A stretch of 64,000 bases of DNA, taken from positions 21,140 to 85,139 of the forward strand of contig NZ_PJAR01000030.1 in the NCBI RefSeq assembly GCF_002836745.1. The letters are read 5' to 3'. Both the position numbers and the translations under genes were made by a program. Below are positions 56,729-64,000 of this stretch, piece by piece. The notes below the pieces were generated by a model. That model was not told where the DNA came from. It saw nothing but the letters and a program-made list of their open reading frames with translations, and made no database searches. Source of the stretch: Glaciecola sp. 33A (lineage in GTDB: Bacteria > Pseudomonadota > Gammaproteobacteria > Enterobacterales > Alteromonadaceae). Each line of letters opens with the position of its first letter. Within the stretch, counting starts at the first letter, position 1.

Positions 56729-57424
56729 TTAATAGGCACCGTTTGCAGTTATCACGGTTGGAACCGTCGCCAATAAAATATAGAAATCTAAGCAAATACT
56801 TTGTTGATTAAGATAACGCTGGTCTAGTTCAACTTGTGTTTGAAAGTCAGTATTTGCACGTCCTGACACTTGCCATAATCCGGAAAGACCCGGAATACCG
56901 TTTAAGCGGCCTAATGCGCTAGTGGGATATGCATCAACCTCCGCGGATAGACCTGGGCGAGGACCTATAAATGCCATGTCTCCGGTTACAATATTGAACA
57001 ATTGAGGGAGTTCATCGATTGAGTATTTGCGAATAAAGCGGCCTACTTTGGTGGTTCTAGGATCTACTTTGTATTTTTTACAAACCCCATCTCGATAATT
57101 TGTTGTTAGATCAGGTTCTTGATAGAGAGGATCGGTTTTTAAATACATCGAACGAAACTTATACATACGAAAGTGCCGACCAAATTTGCCAATGCGATCT
57201 TGGCTAAAGAAACAGTTGCCTTTGCTTTCCATGCGAATCAACAACATGCTTATCAATAAAATAGGGGAAAGAATGATGAGAGCAATTAACGCAACAAAAC
57301 GCTGAATCGACATAGGAATACCACGGTGCTTACCCAAAGAAATGTGAGAATCGTTTGCCTCACTGTCAATAATGTTGAGTGTTTTAAGTGCGTTGAGTGT
57401 TTTAAATGTGCTTGAATACATCAT
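56729..57424 (-). CDS. Undecaprenyl-phosphate sugar transferase (WcaJ/WbaP-type)
   Basis: The 231-residue protein has a membrane segment (about 42-63) and the polyprenyl-phosphate hexose-1-phosphate transferase motifs: MYKFRSM, GRFIRKYSIDELPQLFNIVTGDMAFIGPRP and PGLSGLWQVSGR. It loads the first sugar onto undecaprenyl phosphate. It overlaps the preceding gene by 4 bases, so both belong together. The protein lacks the longer N-terminal membrane part of full-length WcaJ. Terminator at 56666-56695. Confidence 0.9.
   Translation of the reverse strand: MMYSSTFKTLNALKTLNIIDSEANDSHISLGKHRGIPMSIQRFVALIALIILSPILLISMLLIRMESKGNCFFSQDRIGKFGRHFRMYKFRSMYLKTDPLYQEPDLTTNYRDGVCKKYKVDPRTTKVGRFIRKYSIDELPQLFNIVTGDMAFIGPRPGLSAEVDAYPTSALGRLNGIPGLSGLWQVSGRANTDFQTQVELDQRYLNQQSICLDFYILLATVPTVITANGAY
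57374..57405 (-). repeat. 14-bp direct repeat in the sugar-transferase gene
   Basis: Two exact copies of GTTGAGTGTTTTAA, 18 bases apart start to start, encode the repeated LKTLN in the N terminus. A recent in-frame duplication is likely. Confidence 0.6.
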
Positions 57425-58722
57425 GATTGAAATCCTCGCTTTGCACGATTGAAAATAAAAGTGTGAATTAAAAAAAGTGGATTACCGATTACATAGCGAT
57501 TAAATTTGGTTTTCGGTTCTTGTAGTAGCCTCCATATCCATTCCATGCCTAACTCGCGCATCCACAAGGGTGCTCGAGTGATATTCCCGGAATAAAAATC
57601 AAATAGACCGCCAACCGCTAATGCCGTTTTGCATGTTAATTGCGCTGCATGTTTTTCGAGCCACTCCTCTTGGATCGGCGAGCCCATTGCCACTAATAGA
57701 ATATCGGCACACGATTGATTAATGCGAGAAATGACATCAGGTGTCTGTTCTGTCCTGAAGTACCCGTCTTGAGTACCCGCGATGTTTAAGTTTGGATAAA
57801 TCTTTAATAAGTGTTGCGCAGCTTTATCAGCAACGCCAGGCTTAGAGCCCAGCATATAAATAGATTTTTTGGTTTTTTGCGCCGCCACACATAAATATGG
57901 AAGCATATCGGTACCATTTACATTTTCACAGATACGCACACCAATATGTTTAGCCGCAATACGCATACCGGATCCATCGGCGAAACAACGGTCACCACGA
58001 TTGATTCGGTCTCTTAAAACGGGATCATTAACCGTTAAATTTACCGAATTTACATTAATGAAATAGCCAAGCTTACATTTGATATTGGTTTTTTTCATGG
58101 TTGCAGTTGACAGTACCCATTCAACCGCAAAGCGCATGCTGTGATTATGAATGGTTAAGCCAAACAATGTAAATTGCTCAGGTTCCTTGAGTTCAGTAGA
58201 CGATTGATAGAAGAAAAAGTGAGACAATCCTCCTCTAACTAACAGCGAAAGATAAGCAAGGCGTCCTGCTGAAACTTGCTGCTCAATAAGATCATATGGT
58301 TTAAGTACAGTGATCCCACTTAACTGATGCAATCCGACACGACTAATTAGGCCAGCTAAGCAATGCCCAAAGCGTTGTAACTTTGCTCTCTCTAACCCGC
58401 TAAACGAATCTTGTAATGGTAAACCGCAAAAACGAATATTTTGTGTAACAATACTCCACAATATGGCAATGTCCTTTACAAAACCGCAATGACAACGATG
58501 CAGCGTAACTGGTCTACCGAGGCAATCGTATTTACTAATAGATTGTATAAAGGGCTTTCTCTGTGTTTTTGAAATGAGTAAGTTAACTAAGAAAATCGGA
58601 CTTAAAACCAAGAGTAGTAATAAACTAATGGGCATATCAATGAAGATATAACTGTTTTTAACTACAGGCAGCACGACGCTTTCCTTGCACCCTGTTGCTT
58701 TAAAACTCATTTTGCTTTGCAT
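57421..58722 (-). CDS. Fusion of degenerate sugar transferase to WecG/TagA/CpsF glycosyltransferase
   Basis: The 433-residue protein has an N-terminal part (about 20-205) with a membrane helix (IFIDMPISLLLLLVLSPIFLV) that recalls a bacterial sugar transferase. The catalytic KFRSM-type and DELPQ-type motifs have gone. The C-terminal part (about 220-433) is a GT26 WecG/TagA/CpsF domain, with FINVNSVNLTVNDPVLRD, ADGSGM, NGTDMLPYL, MLGSKPG and LVAMGSPIQEEW. GT26 enzymes add the second sugar to undecaprenyl-linked intermediates. The dead domain may dock it to the membrane or to the active sugar transferase encoded just downstream. Confidence 0.82.
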   Translation of the reverse strand: MQSKMSFKATGCKESVVLPVVKNSYIFIDMPISLLLLLVLSPIFLVNLLISKTQRKPFIQSISKYDCLGRPVTLHRCHCGFVKDIAILWSIVTQNIRFCGLPLQDSFSGLERAKLQRFGHCLAGLISRVGLHQLSGITVLKPYDLIEQQVSAGRLAYLSLLVRGGLSHFFFYQSSTELKEPEQFTLFGLTIHNHSMRFAVEWVLSTATMKKTNIKCKLGYFINVNSVNLTVNDPVLRDRINRGDRCFADGSGMRIAAKHIGVRICENVNGTDMLPYLCVAAQKTKKSIYMLGSKPGVADKAAQHLLKIYPNLNIAGTQDGYFRTEQTPDVISRINQSCADILLVAMGSPIQEEWLEKHAAQLTCKTALAVGGLFDFYSGNITRAPLWMRELGMEWIWRLLQEPKTKFNRYVIGNPLFLIHTFIFNRAKRGFQS

Positions 58723-58807
58723 AAGCTACCCCGAATACCACAAATCAGTTTAATTGGCATGAAAACAGTCATAATAAGCTGACTGTTAAACCATTTACTG
58801 TTTGCTT

Positions 58808-58823
58808 TGCGTAACTTGTGCCA
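58808..58823 (-). promoter_or_regulatory. Candidate sigma-54 promoter of the GT26-fusion/sugar-transferase unit
   Basis: On the minus strand TGGCACAAGTTACGCA has a perfect -24 TGGCAC and -12 GCA at correct spacing; the two bases before GC differ from TT. It is about 86 bases upstream of the ATG. Confidence 0.5.
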
Positions 58824-58908
58824 AGTTTTATTTTATTTTAAGTAGTTGATATATATAAAAATTAATAGATAATTTAATTCGGATTCAGATTTTTAATAGT
58901 GACTATTT

Positions 58909-58923
58909 GCATTTTGAAAATGC
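58909..58923. promoter_or_regulatory. GCATTTT-G-AAAATGC dyad
   Basis: A perfect 7-1-7 inverted repeat about 86 bases upstream of the sigma-54-like element. It lies inside TTTGC...GCAAT-like sequence, but the spacing differs from the other dyads. Confidence 0.35.
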
Positions 58924-58980
58924 GCAATAAGAAAACTTTTTAAAATGAAAAGTTGAGATGAGAGTCGTAAAAGTACGAAA

Positions 58981-59715
58981 TTAGTGCTCTTCAAAGCGCG
59001 TGTATTGTTTGATCACTGCATTCGTCAGAGTCGCCAGAGGATCTGTTTTTTGCGTATATAATTTGTATTTGCTAGCAATATATTTTAATTTCGCAATTGC
59101 CTTTGTTATTCTTGAAATAACTTTATGACAAAGACTCAAAAAGACGTTTCTACGTAAGGGACCAAAACAAAAGTGACGGATATAATCATCTAAGTCCGTG
59201 TCGTAAGTATTGTTCCAACGTCTATCTATTACTTCAATAAAAGTGCGTTTTTTGGAATATTTAATAATGTGACCATTTTCGCCCCAACCGACACTGTCTT
59301 GATCTGAAACGGCGGTCATGCGGCTAGACAAAACGGTTTTAAGCCATGTAATGGTTACTTCATGATTGAGCATAAACATAACACCTGAGTTGAATCTTCC
59401 GGTATAACTTTTAGCCAGATAAACAGACTTCTCGGGGCGAATTATTGTTTCAATTGCAGGCGCTACCTCATTAATATAAGCATCAGCATCGACGAAAAGC
59501 ACTTTCTGATAACCGGCGTTGAATGCAGCTAAGGAAAGAGTCAATTTTAACCAGCAACATTCTGCTCCAAGTCCGGTGATAAATGGCCGACTGACAACTT
59601 GATAACAATAACCGTGTTTTTTTGCATACTCTTGATGGGAGGCGATACAGTCTTTATACAACCATTGATAGCCGTTTAGGGCGATACTAAATATTAATAG
59701 GTCCGACTTCATCAT
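58981..59715 (-). CDS. GT34/GMA12-like glycosyltransferase
   Basis: The protein (244 residues) begins MMKSDLLIFSIALNGYQWLYK and has KVLFVDADAYIN (the DxD metal site), NSGVMFMLN and SDQDSVGWGENG. This layout resembles GMA12/MNN10-type or other nucleotide-sugar transferases acting on polysaccharide. I chose the ATG at 59715 because AAAGGA lies just upstream; a further ATG nine codons out lacks a ribosome site. It is the rightmost gene of the polysaccharide region, in its own transcript. Confidence 0.72.
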   Translation of the reverse strand: MMKSDLLIFSIALNGYQWLYKDCIASHQEYAKKHGYCYQVVSRPFITGLGAECCWLKLTLSLAAFNAGYQKVLFVDADAYINEVAPAIETIIRPEKSVYLAKSYTGRFNSGVMFMLNHEVTITWLKTVLSSRMTAVSDQDSVGWGENGHIIKYSKKRTFIEVIDRRWNNTYDTDLDDYIRHFCFGPLRRNVFLSLCHKVISRITKAIAKLKYIASKYKLYTQKTDPLATLTNAVIKQYTRFEEH

Positions 59716-60289
59716 TTTCCTTTGGTGTATTAATATTCTCATTAACGAATTTAATTATTGTTACAAAACTCTGAACAGCTAAAACCACTTAACTTTGTTG
59801 CTTGCAAGAAACAATCCACCCTCTAATTTTTTATTTATTGTTAAATCATAAGATTGCTTTAAAGTTCTAGGCTTATTGTAAATGCCATAAAGTACGAAAG
59901 GGTCTTAATGATGCAAACAGTAAACGCAACATTAGCAAATAGAAACGTTGCTTGCGTTTGGAGCGAACGTTTTGCTCTTCTAAGTGGACCTCCCTTTAAG
60001 CCTTCTTAGCGCATCACTTTAACTATTCGATTAACACCGCAGTAATGCCCCAAAGTATTTATTTCAGCACACATGCGTGGTGTTCAGTACACACTACCGT
60101 AATGGCTATGAATGCATTTTAACAGTTGAATATCTTTGTTAAAATCTACTTTTAGTCTTAAACACCTCCAGTGGTATCAATGTAACTCTAAATGCTAATG
60201 ACCGCTTTGCCCTTTCCAGCCCTAAAATATGATACTTTACGTTCGATTAAAATCTGTGCGGCGTTGACGCTTACATTAGCCTATACCAG
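59716..60289. other. 574-base gene-poor stretch
   Basis: Holds the candidate sigma-54 promoter of the GT34-like gene at 59803-59818. A 33-codon frame from about 59900 has weak support. I see nothing else. It marks the edge between the polysaccharide region and the pnc/AOX block. Confidence 0.5.
59803..59818 (-). promoter_or_regulatory. Candidate sigma-54 promoter of the GT34-like gene
   Basis: On the minus strand TGGATTGTTTCTTGCA has TGG and TTGCA at exact sigma-54 spacing, about 88 bases above the ATG. No TTTGC-WWW-GCAAA dyad is evident upstream. Confidence 0.45.
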
Positions 60290-61582
60290 TTAAACGCGAA
60301 CCTCTGATTTCTCTTGCTCGCCGACATCGAAGACACGTTTATAGCGGTCAATTTCCGACGCTGGCCCCATCGCTTTATTAGGATTATCAGATAGTTTCAC
60401 AGTGGGTTTTCCATTCGCAGAAACGGCTTTACAGACCAATGAAAAAGGCGATAACGCATCGTTAGACACAAGTCCTCGAAAATCGTTAGTCAGCAAGGTG
60501 CCCCAGCCAAATGAAACTCGCACACGACCAGCAAACTGTCGTTGTAGTTCGATAATTTTCTGAACGTCCAAGCCATCGGAAAATATCACCAGCTTTTGAG
60601 TCGGATCCTCACCACGCGATTTCCACCAGTTGATCGCAATTTCAGCACCCGTCGCGGGATCACCGCTGTCGACCCGAATACCGGTCCAACCTGCCAACCA
60701 ATCAGGTGCCTCTTCCAAGAAGCCCGTGGTCCCATAAGTGTCCGGCAGGATCACGCGCAGATTGCCGTCATATTCGTCCTGCCAGTCGGATAGAACTTTA
60801 TAAGGCGCATTACGCAGAGTCGCGTCGTCTTCGGCTAGGGCAGAATACACCATGGGTAATTCATGGGCGTTCGTGCCAATCGCTTCCAGTTCCCGGCGCA
60901 TGGCGATCATACAGTTAGAAGTGCCGACAAACTTGTCTTTAAGACCCTCTTGCATTGCCTGAACACACCAGTCTTGCCAAAGATAAGAATGCCTGCGGCG
61001 CGTGCCAAAATCAGCGATCCGCAGATCGGGAACCTCACGTAGTGCCTCCACCTTTTGCCAAACCTTGGTCATGGCACGGGCATAAAGGACCTGAAGTTCG
61101 AACTTGCCCATCCCTTTAAGAACAGCGCGGCCGCGTAATTCCATCAGTACGGCCAAGGCGGGAACTTCCCACAACATCACCTCAGGCCAAGCGCCTTTAA
61201 AAGTCAGTTCGTATTGGCCGTCGCGTTTTTCAAGGTGGTAAGGAGGCAGACGCAGACCTTCAAACCACTCCATAAAATCAGAACGGAACATCTGGCGTTT
61301 GCCGTAAAATGTGTTGCCGCGCAGCCATGTACTTTCGCCCCTTGTCAAAGAAAGCGAGCGGATATAATCGAGTTGTTCACGCAATTCGCCCTCATCGATC
61401 AATTCAGCCAGTTTAATATTTTTTGATCGGTTGATCAGGCTAAAGGTTACTTGGGTGTCAGCATTATTACGAAAAACGGACTGGCACATCAATAACTTAT
61501 AGAAGTCCGTGTCGATCAGCGAGCGGACAATCGGATCTATTTTCCACTGACGGTTCCAGACTCGAGTGGCAATATCAATCAT
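60290..61582 (-). CDS. pncB: Nicotinate phosphoribosyltransferase
   Basis: The 430-residue protein has the PncB features DTDFYKLLMCQSVF, GTSNCMIAMRREL, IRVDSGDPATGAEIAI and FSDGLDVQKI. It forms nicotinate mononucleotide from nicotinate and PRPP in NAD salvage. The gene is visibly richer in G and C than its neighbours, and the protein reads like those of alphaproteobacteria, so horizontal transfer is likely. It starts within the last 8 bases of pncA, so translation is coupled. Confidence 0.95.
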   Translation of the reverse strand: MIDIATRVWNRQWKIDPIVRSLIDTDFYKLLMCQSVFRNNADTQVTFSLINRSKNIKLAELIDEGELREQLDYIRSLSLTRGESTWLRGNTFYGKRQMFRSDFMEWFEGLRLPPYHLEKRDGQYELTFKGAWPEVMLWEVPALAVLMELRGRAVLKGMGKFELQVLYARAMTKVWQKVEALREVPDLRIADFGTRRRHSYLWQDWCVQAMQEGLKDKFVGTSNCMIAMRRELEAIGTNAHELPMVYSALAEDDATLRNAPYKVLSDWQDEYDGNLRVILPDTYGTTGFLEEAPDWLAGWTGIRVDSGDPATGAEIAINWWKSRGEDPTQKLVIFSDGLDVQKIIELQRQFAGRVRVSFGWGTLLTNDFRGLVSNDALSPFSLVCKAVSANGKPTVKLSDNPNKAMGPASEIDRYKRVFDVGEQEKSEVRV

Positions 61583-62186
61583 GTTTAAGTTTCACTCCGG
61601 CAGCATGCATCTGGGTTAGCGAGGCGTCAAGGGACCCGTTTAGGTCGATACCGCGGCAGGCGGTCATATCGACAGTGACTTTGAAGCCTAATCTGGCTGC
61701 ATCAAGCGCCGAATAGGCGACACAGAAATCGGTGGCAAGGCCGACGATGGTAACCTTGTCGAGGCCACGTGTGCGCAAGTAACCCTCAAGCCCTGTGGGG
61801 GTTGTTTTATCATTCTCGAAGAAGGCAGAGTAGCTATCTATCTGGGGACGGAAGCCCTTGCGTATGATCAGATCAGCGCTGCCGGTTTCAAGAAAGTCGT
61901 GAAAGGCTGCTCCATCTGTATTTTGGACACAATGGTCAGGCCACAAAATCTGAGGACCGTAGGGCATGTCAATTAGGTCATAGGCGGATTTGCCATCATA
62001 TGACGAAGCGAACGATGTGTGCCCTATGGGATGCCAATCTTGCGTCAAGATACGTGCAGCAAAGTAGGGCAGCATGGCGTTTATGGACCCGACAATGGCG
62101 TCTCCATCGCGCACAGCTAATGCGCCATTCGGGCAAAAATCATTCTGAACGTCAATAACGATGAGCGCTTCATTGGCTGCTTGCAT
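61575..62186 (-). CDS. pncA: Nicotinamidase
   Basis: The 203-residue isochorismatase-fold protein has VIDVQNDFCPNGALAV (catalytic aspartate), the metal-site residues in TQDWHPIGHTSF and LATDFCVAYSA (catalytic cysteine). It deamidates nicotinamide to nicotinate, the substrate of PncB. Base composition is as for pncB. A 15-bp dyad (62208-62222) lies right in front of it. Confidence 0.94.
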   Translation of the reverse strand: MQAANEALIVIDVQNDFCPNGALAVRDGDAIVGSINAMLPYFAARILTQDWHPIGHTSFASSYDGKSAYDLIDMPYGPQILWPDHCVQNTDGAAFHDFLETGSADLIIRKGFRPQIDSYSAFFENDKTTPTGLEGYLRTRGLDKVTIVGLATDFCVAYSALDAARLGFKVTVDMTACRGIDLNGSLDASLTQMHAAGVKLKHD

Positions 62187-62207
62187 AATAAATCTCCCTT
62201 GGCTTCA

Positions 62208-62222
62208 AATACCTGAGGTATT
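62208..62222. promoter_or_regulatory. Dyad AATACC-TGA-GGTATT before pncA
   Basis: A perfect 6-3-6 inverted repeat whose edge is 22 bases above the pncA start. A possible operator for an NAD-metabolism regulator; none is encoded nearby. Confidence 0.55.
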
Positions 62223-62277
62223 ACGTCAAATGTTTCAAAAGGGTAAACACTATATCTGATCTATGCAACGACGTTTT

Positions 62278-62648
62278 TCAGCTTATCTGGCCAAACAACA
62301 AACATATTGCCGTTTGGCTTATTGGTAATACAACACCTTTAGCGCAATCATGTGGCGAGCCACCTCCTAAAGAAACCACAAAATCACAATCATGTTGTTT
62401 GAGTAATGCTAATCCATCGTTAACATTGCTAATTGTTGGATCCGGCTGTGTTTTATCAAATATGACACTGACAATGCGTTGTTCATCCAGTAAATCAGTA
62501 ACGTTTTTACGACGCCTATTTTATTTAACACTTTGTCGCTAACAATAAAACCCTGTTTAAATCCTTGCTCTTTTATATAATTAATAGCGTCCATTAAGCT
62601 ACCATCGCCAATGACATGAAAAGACGGCATATAAAACGTTGTACTCAT
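62278..62648 (-). pseudogene. Frameshifted, truncated iron-containing alcohol dehydrogenase
   Basis: The N terminus MSTTFYMPSFHVIGDGSLMDA and a later [13 protein letters not shown] are typical of iron-dependent alcohol dehydrogenases. The frame breaks at the A-run complementary to T504-508 of 62504-62508, where one A appears missing, and the open frame ends at 62278, after about 120 of the roughly 380 residues of an intact enzyme. The iron-binding C-terminal part is absent. Only a fragment remains, between pncA and the oxidase. Confidence 0.8.
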
Positions 62649-62855
62649 AACATTCTCCTTTAATGGACTAGTTATTTTGTAGCATGAAAAAATTTAAACG
62701 GCTTGATGCAAAACATAGAACAACAATTAATTGCACTTTATATGATAACAAACCATTAGCTTACAATGTAAGGTGTTAGCAGCATGCTCATACCTAAGAG
62801 ATATTAAGCCTTAAGCAAATCGCTTTGATTGCTGTTGGCGAAATACCCGAGCTAG

Positions 62856-63500
62856 TTAATTATAGTTATCGGCGAATTGATGATTCACATCTCTGTGACC
62901 CGCTTCATCATTTCTGACGGCTATAATGACATCGCGCAGCGTCGCATCTGCGGGTAATTTCCAGTAGTCAATCGCAATCTGGGGAGCGTTCACGTTCTCC
63001 AAGCGACCACTATCTACCTCGGCGAGATATTCGCTGTAGCTATACACCGCCTCTTCTTCGAAATAGCCAACTAGCCGGTGCGCGGTTCGGCCGGAGACGA
63101 CATACAGAAACAAGAAACTGGTGAAAAAAACACCTTGAGCTAACAAAATCAACATCCGTTCTACAAAACTCGGCTGCGCAATTTGCACAAACGTCAGCAG
63201 ATGCATGCGTTCATTTTCAGCTTCCTCCAACAGTGTGTGGATCGCCTCTCTGTCGTCTTTCATCCGTCGAAGTGAGCGCATATGACGTATCATTCCGCCA
63301 ACCATCCCGGGCACTGCAGCCACGGTTTCCAATACTACCGCCCGGTGACCATAGCGCTTCGCAAAGAAAAGATCCGCAAAAAAACGTAACAATTTGGTCA
63401 AGCGAAAGGCCAAGCGATCCGAAAAACCCGAAGGAGTATGATGTTTGCTCAACGGGTCGTCGTTGCGTGCTTGTGAAGAAGCCCCAAGTGCTTCGTTCAT
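62856..63500 (-). CDS. aox: Alternative oxidase (AOX)
   Basis: The 214-residue protein has all the AOX di-iron ligand motifs: LET (Glu58), NERMHL (Glu97), EEEA (Glu148-150) and RNDEAGH (Glu199, His202). Hydrophobic stretches near 60-80 and 112-135 suit an interfacial membrane protein. It oxidises ubiquinol and reduces oxygen without pumping protons, giving tolerance to nitric oxide or cyanide. The ATG at 63500 has GGAGG upstream. Bacterial homologues are patchy, so transfer is likely. Symbol is descriptive. Confidence 0.93.
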   Translation of the reverse strand: MNEALGASSQARNDDPLSKHHTPSGFSDRLAFRLTKLLRFFADLFFAKRYGHRAVVLETVAAVPGMVGGMIRHMRSLRRMKDDREAIHTLLEEAENERMHLLTFVQIAQPSFVERMLILLAQGVFFTSFLFLYVVSGRTAHRLVGYFEEEAVYSYSEYLAEVDSGRLENVNAPQIAIDYWKLPADATLRDVIIAVRNDEAGHRDVNHQFADNYN

Positions 63501-63529
63501 GGTAATAACCTCCAAAAAAAGTGTTAGTA

Positions 63530-63549
63530 CCCTAAATGTTGATTTAGGG
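63530..63549. promoter_or_regulatory. CCCTAAAT...ATTTAGGG dyad before AOX
   Basis: A perfect 8-bp inverted repeat with a 4-base GTTG spacer, 30 bases above the AOX ATG. It may be an operator or a leader hairpin. Confidence 0.6.
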
Positions 63550-63563
63550 CAAATCATGATATG

Positions 63564-63578
63564 CATAACAACGTTATG
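63564..63578. promoter_or_regulatory. CATAAC-AAC-GTTATG dyad before AOX
   Basis: A second perfect inverted repeat 64 bases above the AOX start. It could be part of the promoter control; no regulator can be named from it. Confidence 0.45.
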
Positions 63579-63944
63579 TAAAATTATTACGCTCCTGTCG
63601 ACCCCACAGGATCACAACGCATTGTCAACTTATTATCTTTATCAACAGTCTCTTTTATTAGCATCAAAGCTCTTTAATTTTTGATGACCTGAGGGTGCTC
63701 ATGAGGTTGATTACTCCTCAAAGCCTCGTCCCAACTAGATTCTTTGCTTCCTCTTGAAATTACAACTATTTCACATGGGTTTGCGACTATACCGATCGAA
63801 ACTGACTATGTTGCGTACCCACTAGCCTTATGTAACAAAAACTGGACAAGTTAGGTAATTTTGATGTTTGTAGTGAAGTTGTCTCTGCTATGTCCTGCGT
63901 TCTTTTTTCAAATTACTAACCGGCAAGACCCTAGGAAACCATTA

Positions 63945-64000
63945 ATGACTTTACAGCATTTGTCAGCCAACAAATTATTACTCACTCTGGCTGTTACCAG
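63945..64000 (+). CDS. Partial CDS at right edge
   Basis: ATG at 63945, preceded by AGGAA, opens a frame (MTLQHLSANKLLLTLAVT...) to the window end. The first residues look like a possible membrane or signal start. Product unknown. Confidence 0.35.
   Translation, partial: MTLQHLSANKLLLTLAVT

Larger units (their letters stand above)
63501..63944. other. 444-base gene-poor stretch upstream of AOX
   Basis: Contains two perfect inverted repeats near the AOX start (63530-63549 and 63564-63578). No coding frame is convincing. The right part leads to a new start at 63945. Confidence 0.5.

Noticed and set aside
58711..58720. TTTGCTTTGC at the very start of the GT26-fusion gene
   Set aside because: It lies within the first codons and lacks the second GCAAA half; I treat it as coincidence.
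59899..60009. Short ATG frame (about 33 codons, MMQTVNATLANRNV...) in the 574-base gap
   Set aside because: Too short, with only a partial ribosome site and no recognisable motif.
1..64000. Search for rRNA, tRNA, CRISPR arrays, insertion sequences and prophage genes
   Set aside because: Nothing was recognised by reading; a covariance-model and IS search would be decisive.

Overview
The window is chromosomal DNA from a marine gammaproteobacterium, most likely of the order Alteromonadales (a Glaciecola/Paraglaciecola/Alteromonas-like organism). The evidence is gene content and order: gmk-rpoZ-spoT-trmH, a cyaY-esterase-hemCDXY block, pbpC beside a giant alpha-2-macroglobulin gene, ATP-type pckA, a GlyGly-CTERM protein and a moderately AT-rich base composition. 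The genus is inference. No rRNA, tRNA, CRISPR array, insertion sequence or prophage was seen.

Layout. 1-4.5 kb: a partial VWA gene and a membrane DnaJ-like gene, a 2,4-dienoyl-CoA-reductase-like SDR, a periplasmic peroxiredoxin, trmH and ridA. 4.5-13.1 kb: stringent response and nucleotide genes (spoT, rpoZ, gmk) divergent from cyaY, an esterase and hemCDXY. 13.1-17.2 kb: a histidine kinase with a response regulator carrying a degenerate HD-GYP domain, the wreck of a PhnD-like binding-protein gene, and an HTH/receiver-like regulator. 17.4-28.3 kb: a GlyGly-CTERM cyclophilin, pbpC, a 2032-residue alpha-2-macroglobulin and a sterol desaturase-family protein. 28.5-33.2 kb: small accessory genes (repeat-built lipoprotein, NYN protein, DUF7832-like protein, GFA protein, cytochrome b561, a membrane protein) around a 740-base gene-poor gap that holds a perfect 24-bp palindrome.

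33.4-59.8 kb is a surface-polysaccharide and matrix region with its regulators. It has a soluble histidine kinase and a sigma-54 activator, a flippase, GT2 glycosyltransferases, pckA, an ice-binding-like/GEVED/LruC secreted protein with its lipoprotein partner, a STAS protein with a receiver-PP2C-kinase protein (CrsA/CrsR-like partner switch), a 7TM-DISM hybrid kinase, and a Wza/Wzz/Wzy/pyruvyltransferase/GT2 operon. Downstream lie a sugar-transferase gene and a gene fusing a degenerate sugar transferase to a WecG/TagA glycosyltransferase. 60.3-64 kb is an accessory end: pncB and pncA of alphaproteobacterial look, a wrecked iron alcohol dehydrogenase gene, an alternative oxidase, and the start of one more gene.

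The most interesting signal is regulatory. Several matrix operons have sequences resembling sigma-54 -24/-12 promoters. At three of them a shared dyad, TTTGC-WWW-GCAAA, lies about 65-80 bp upstream, where an enhancer-binding activator would sit. The window encodes such an activator (35070-36533). I infer a sigma-54 matrix regulon joining polysaccharide export and the ice-binding/LruC protein. The link to this particular activator is unproven.
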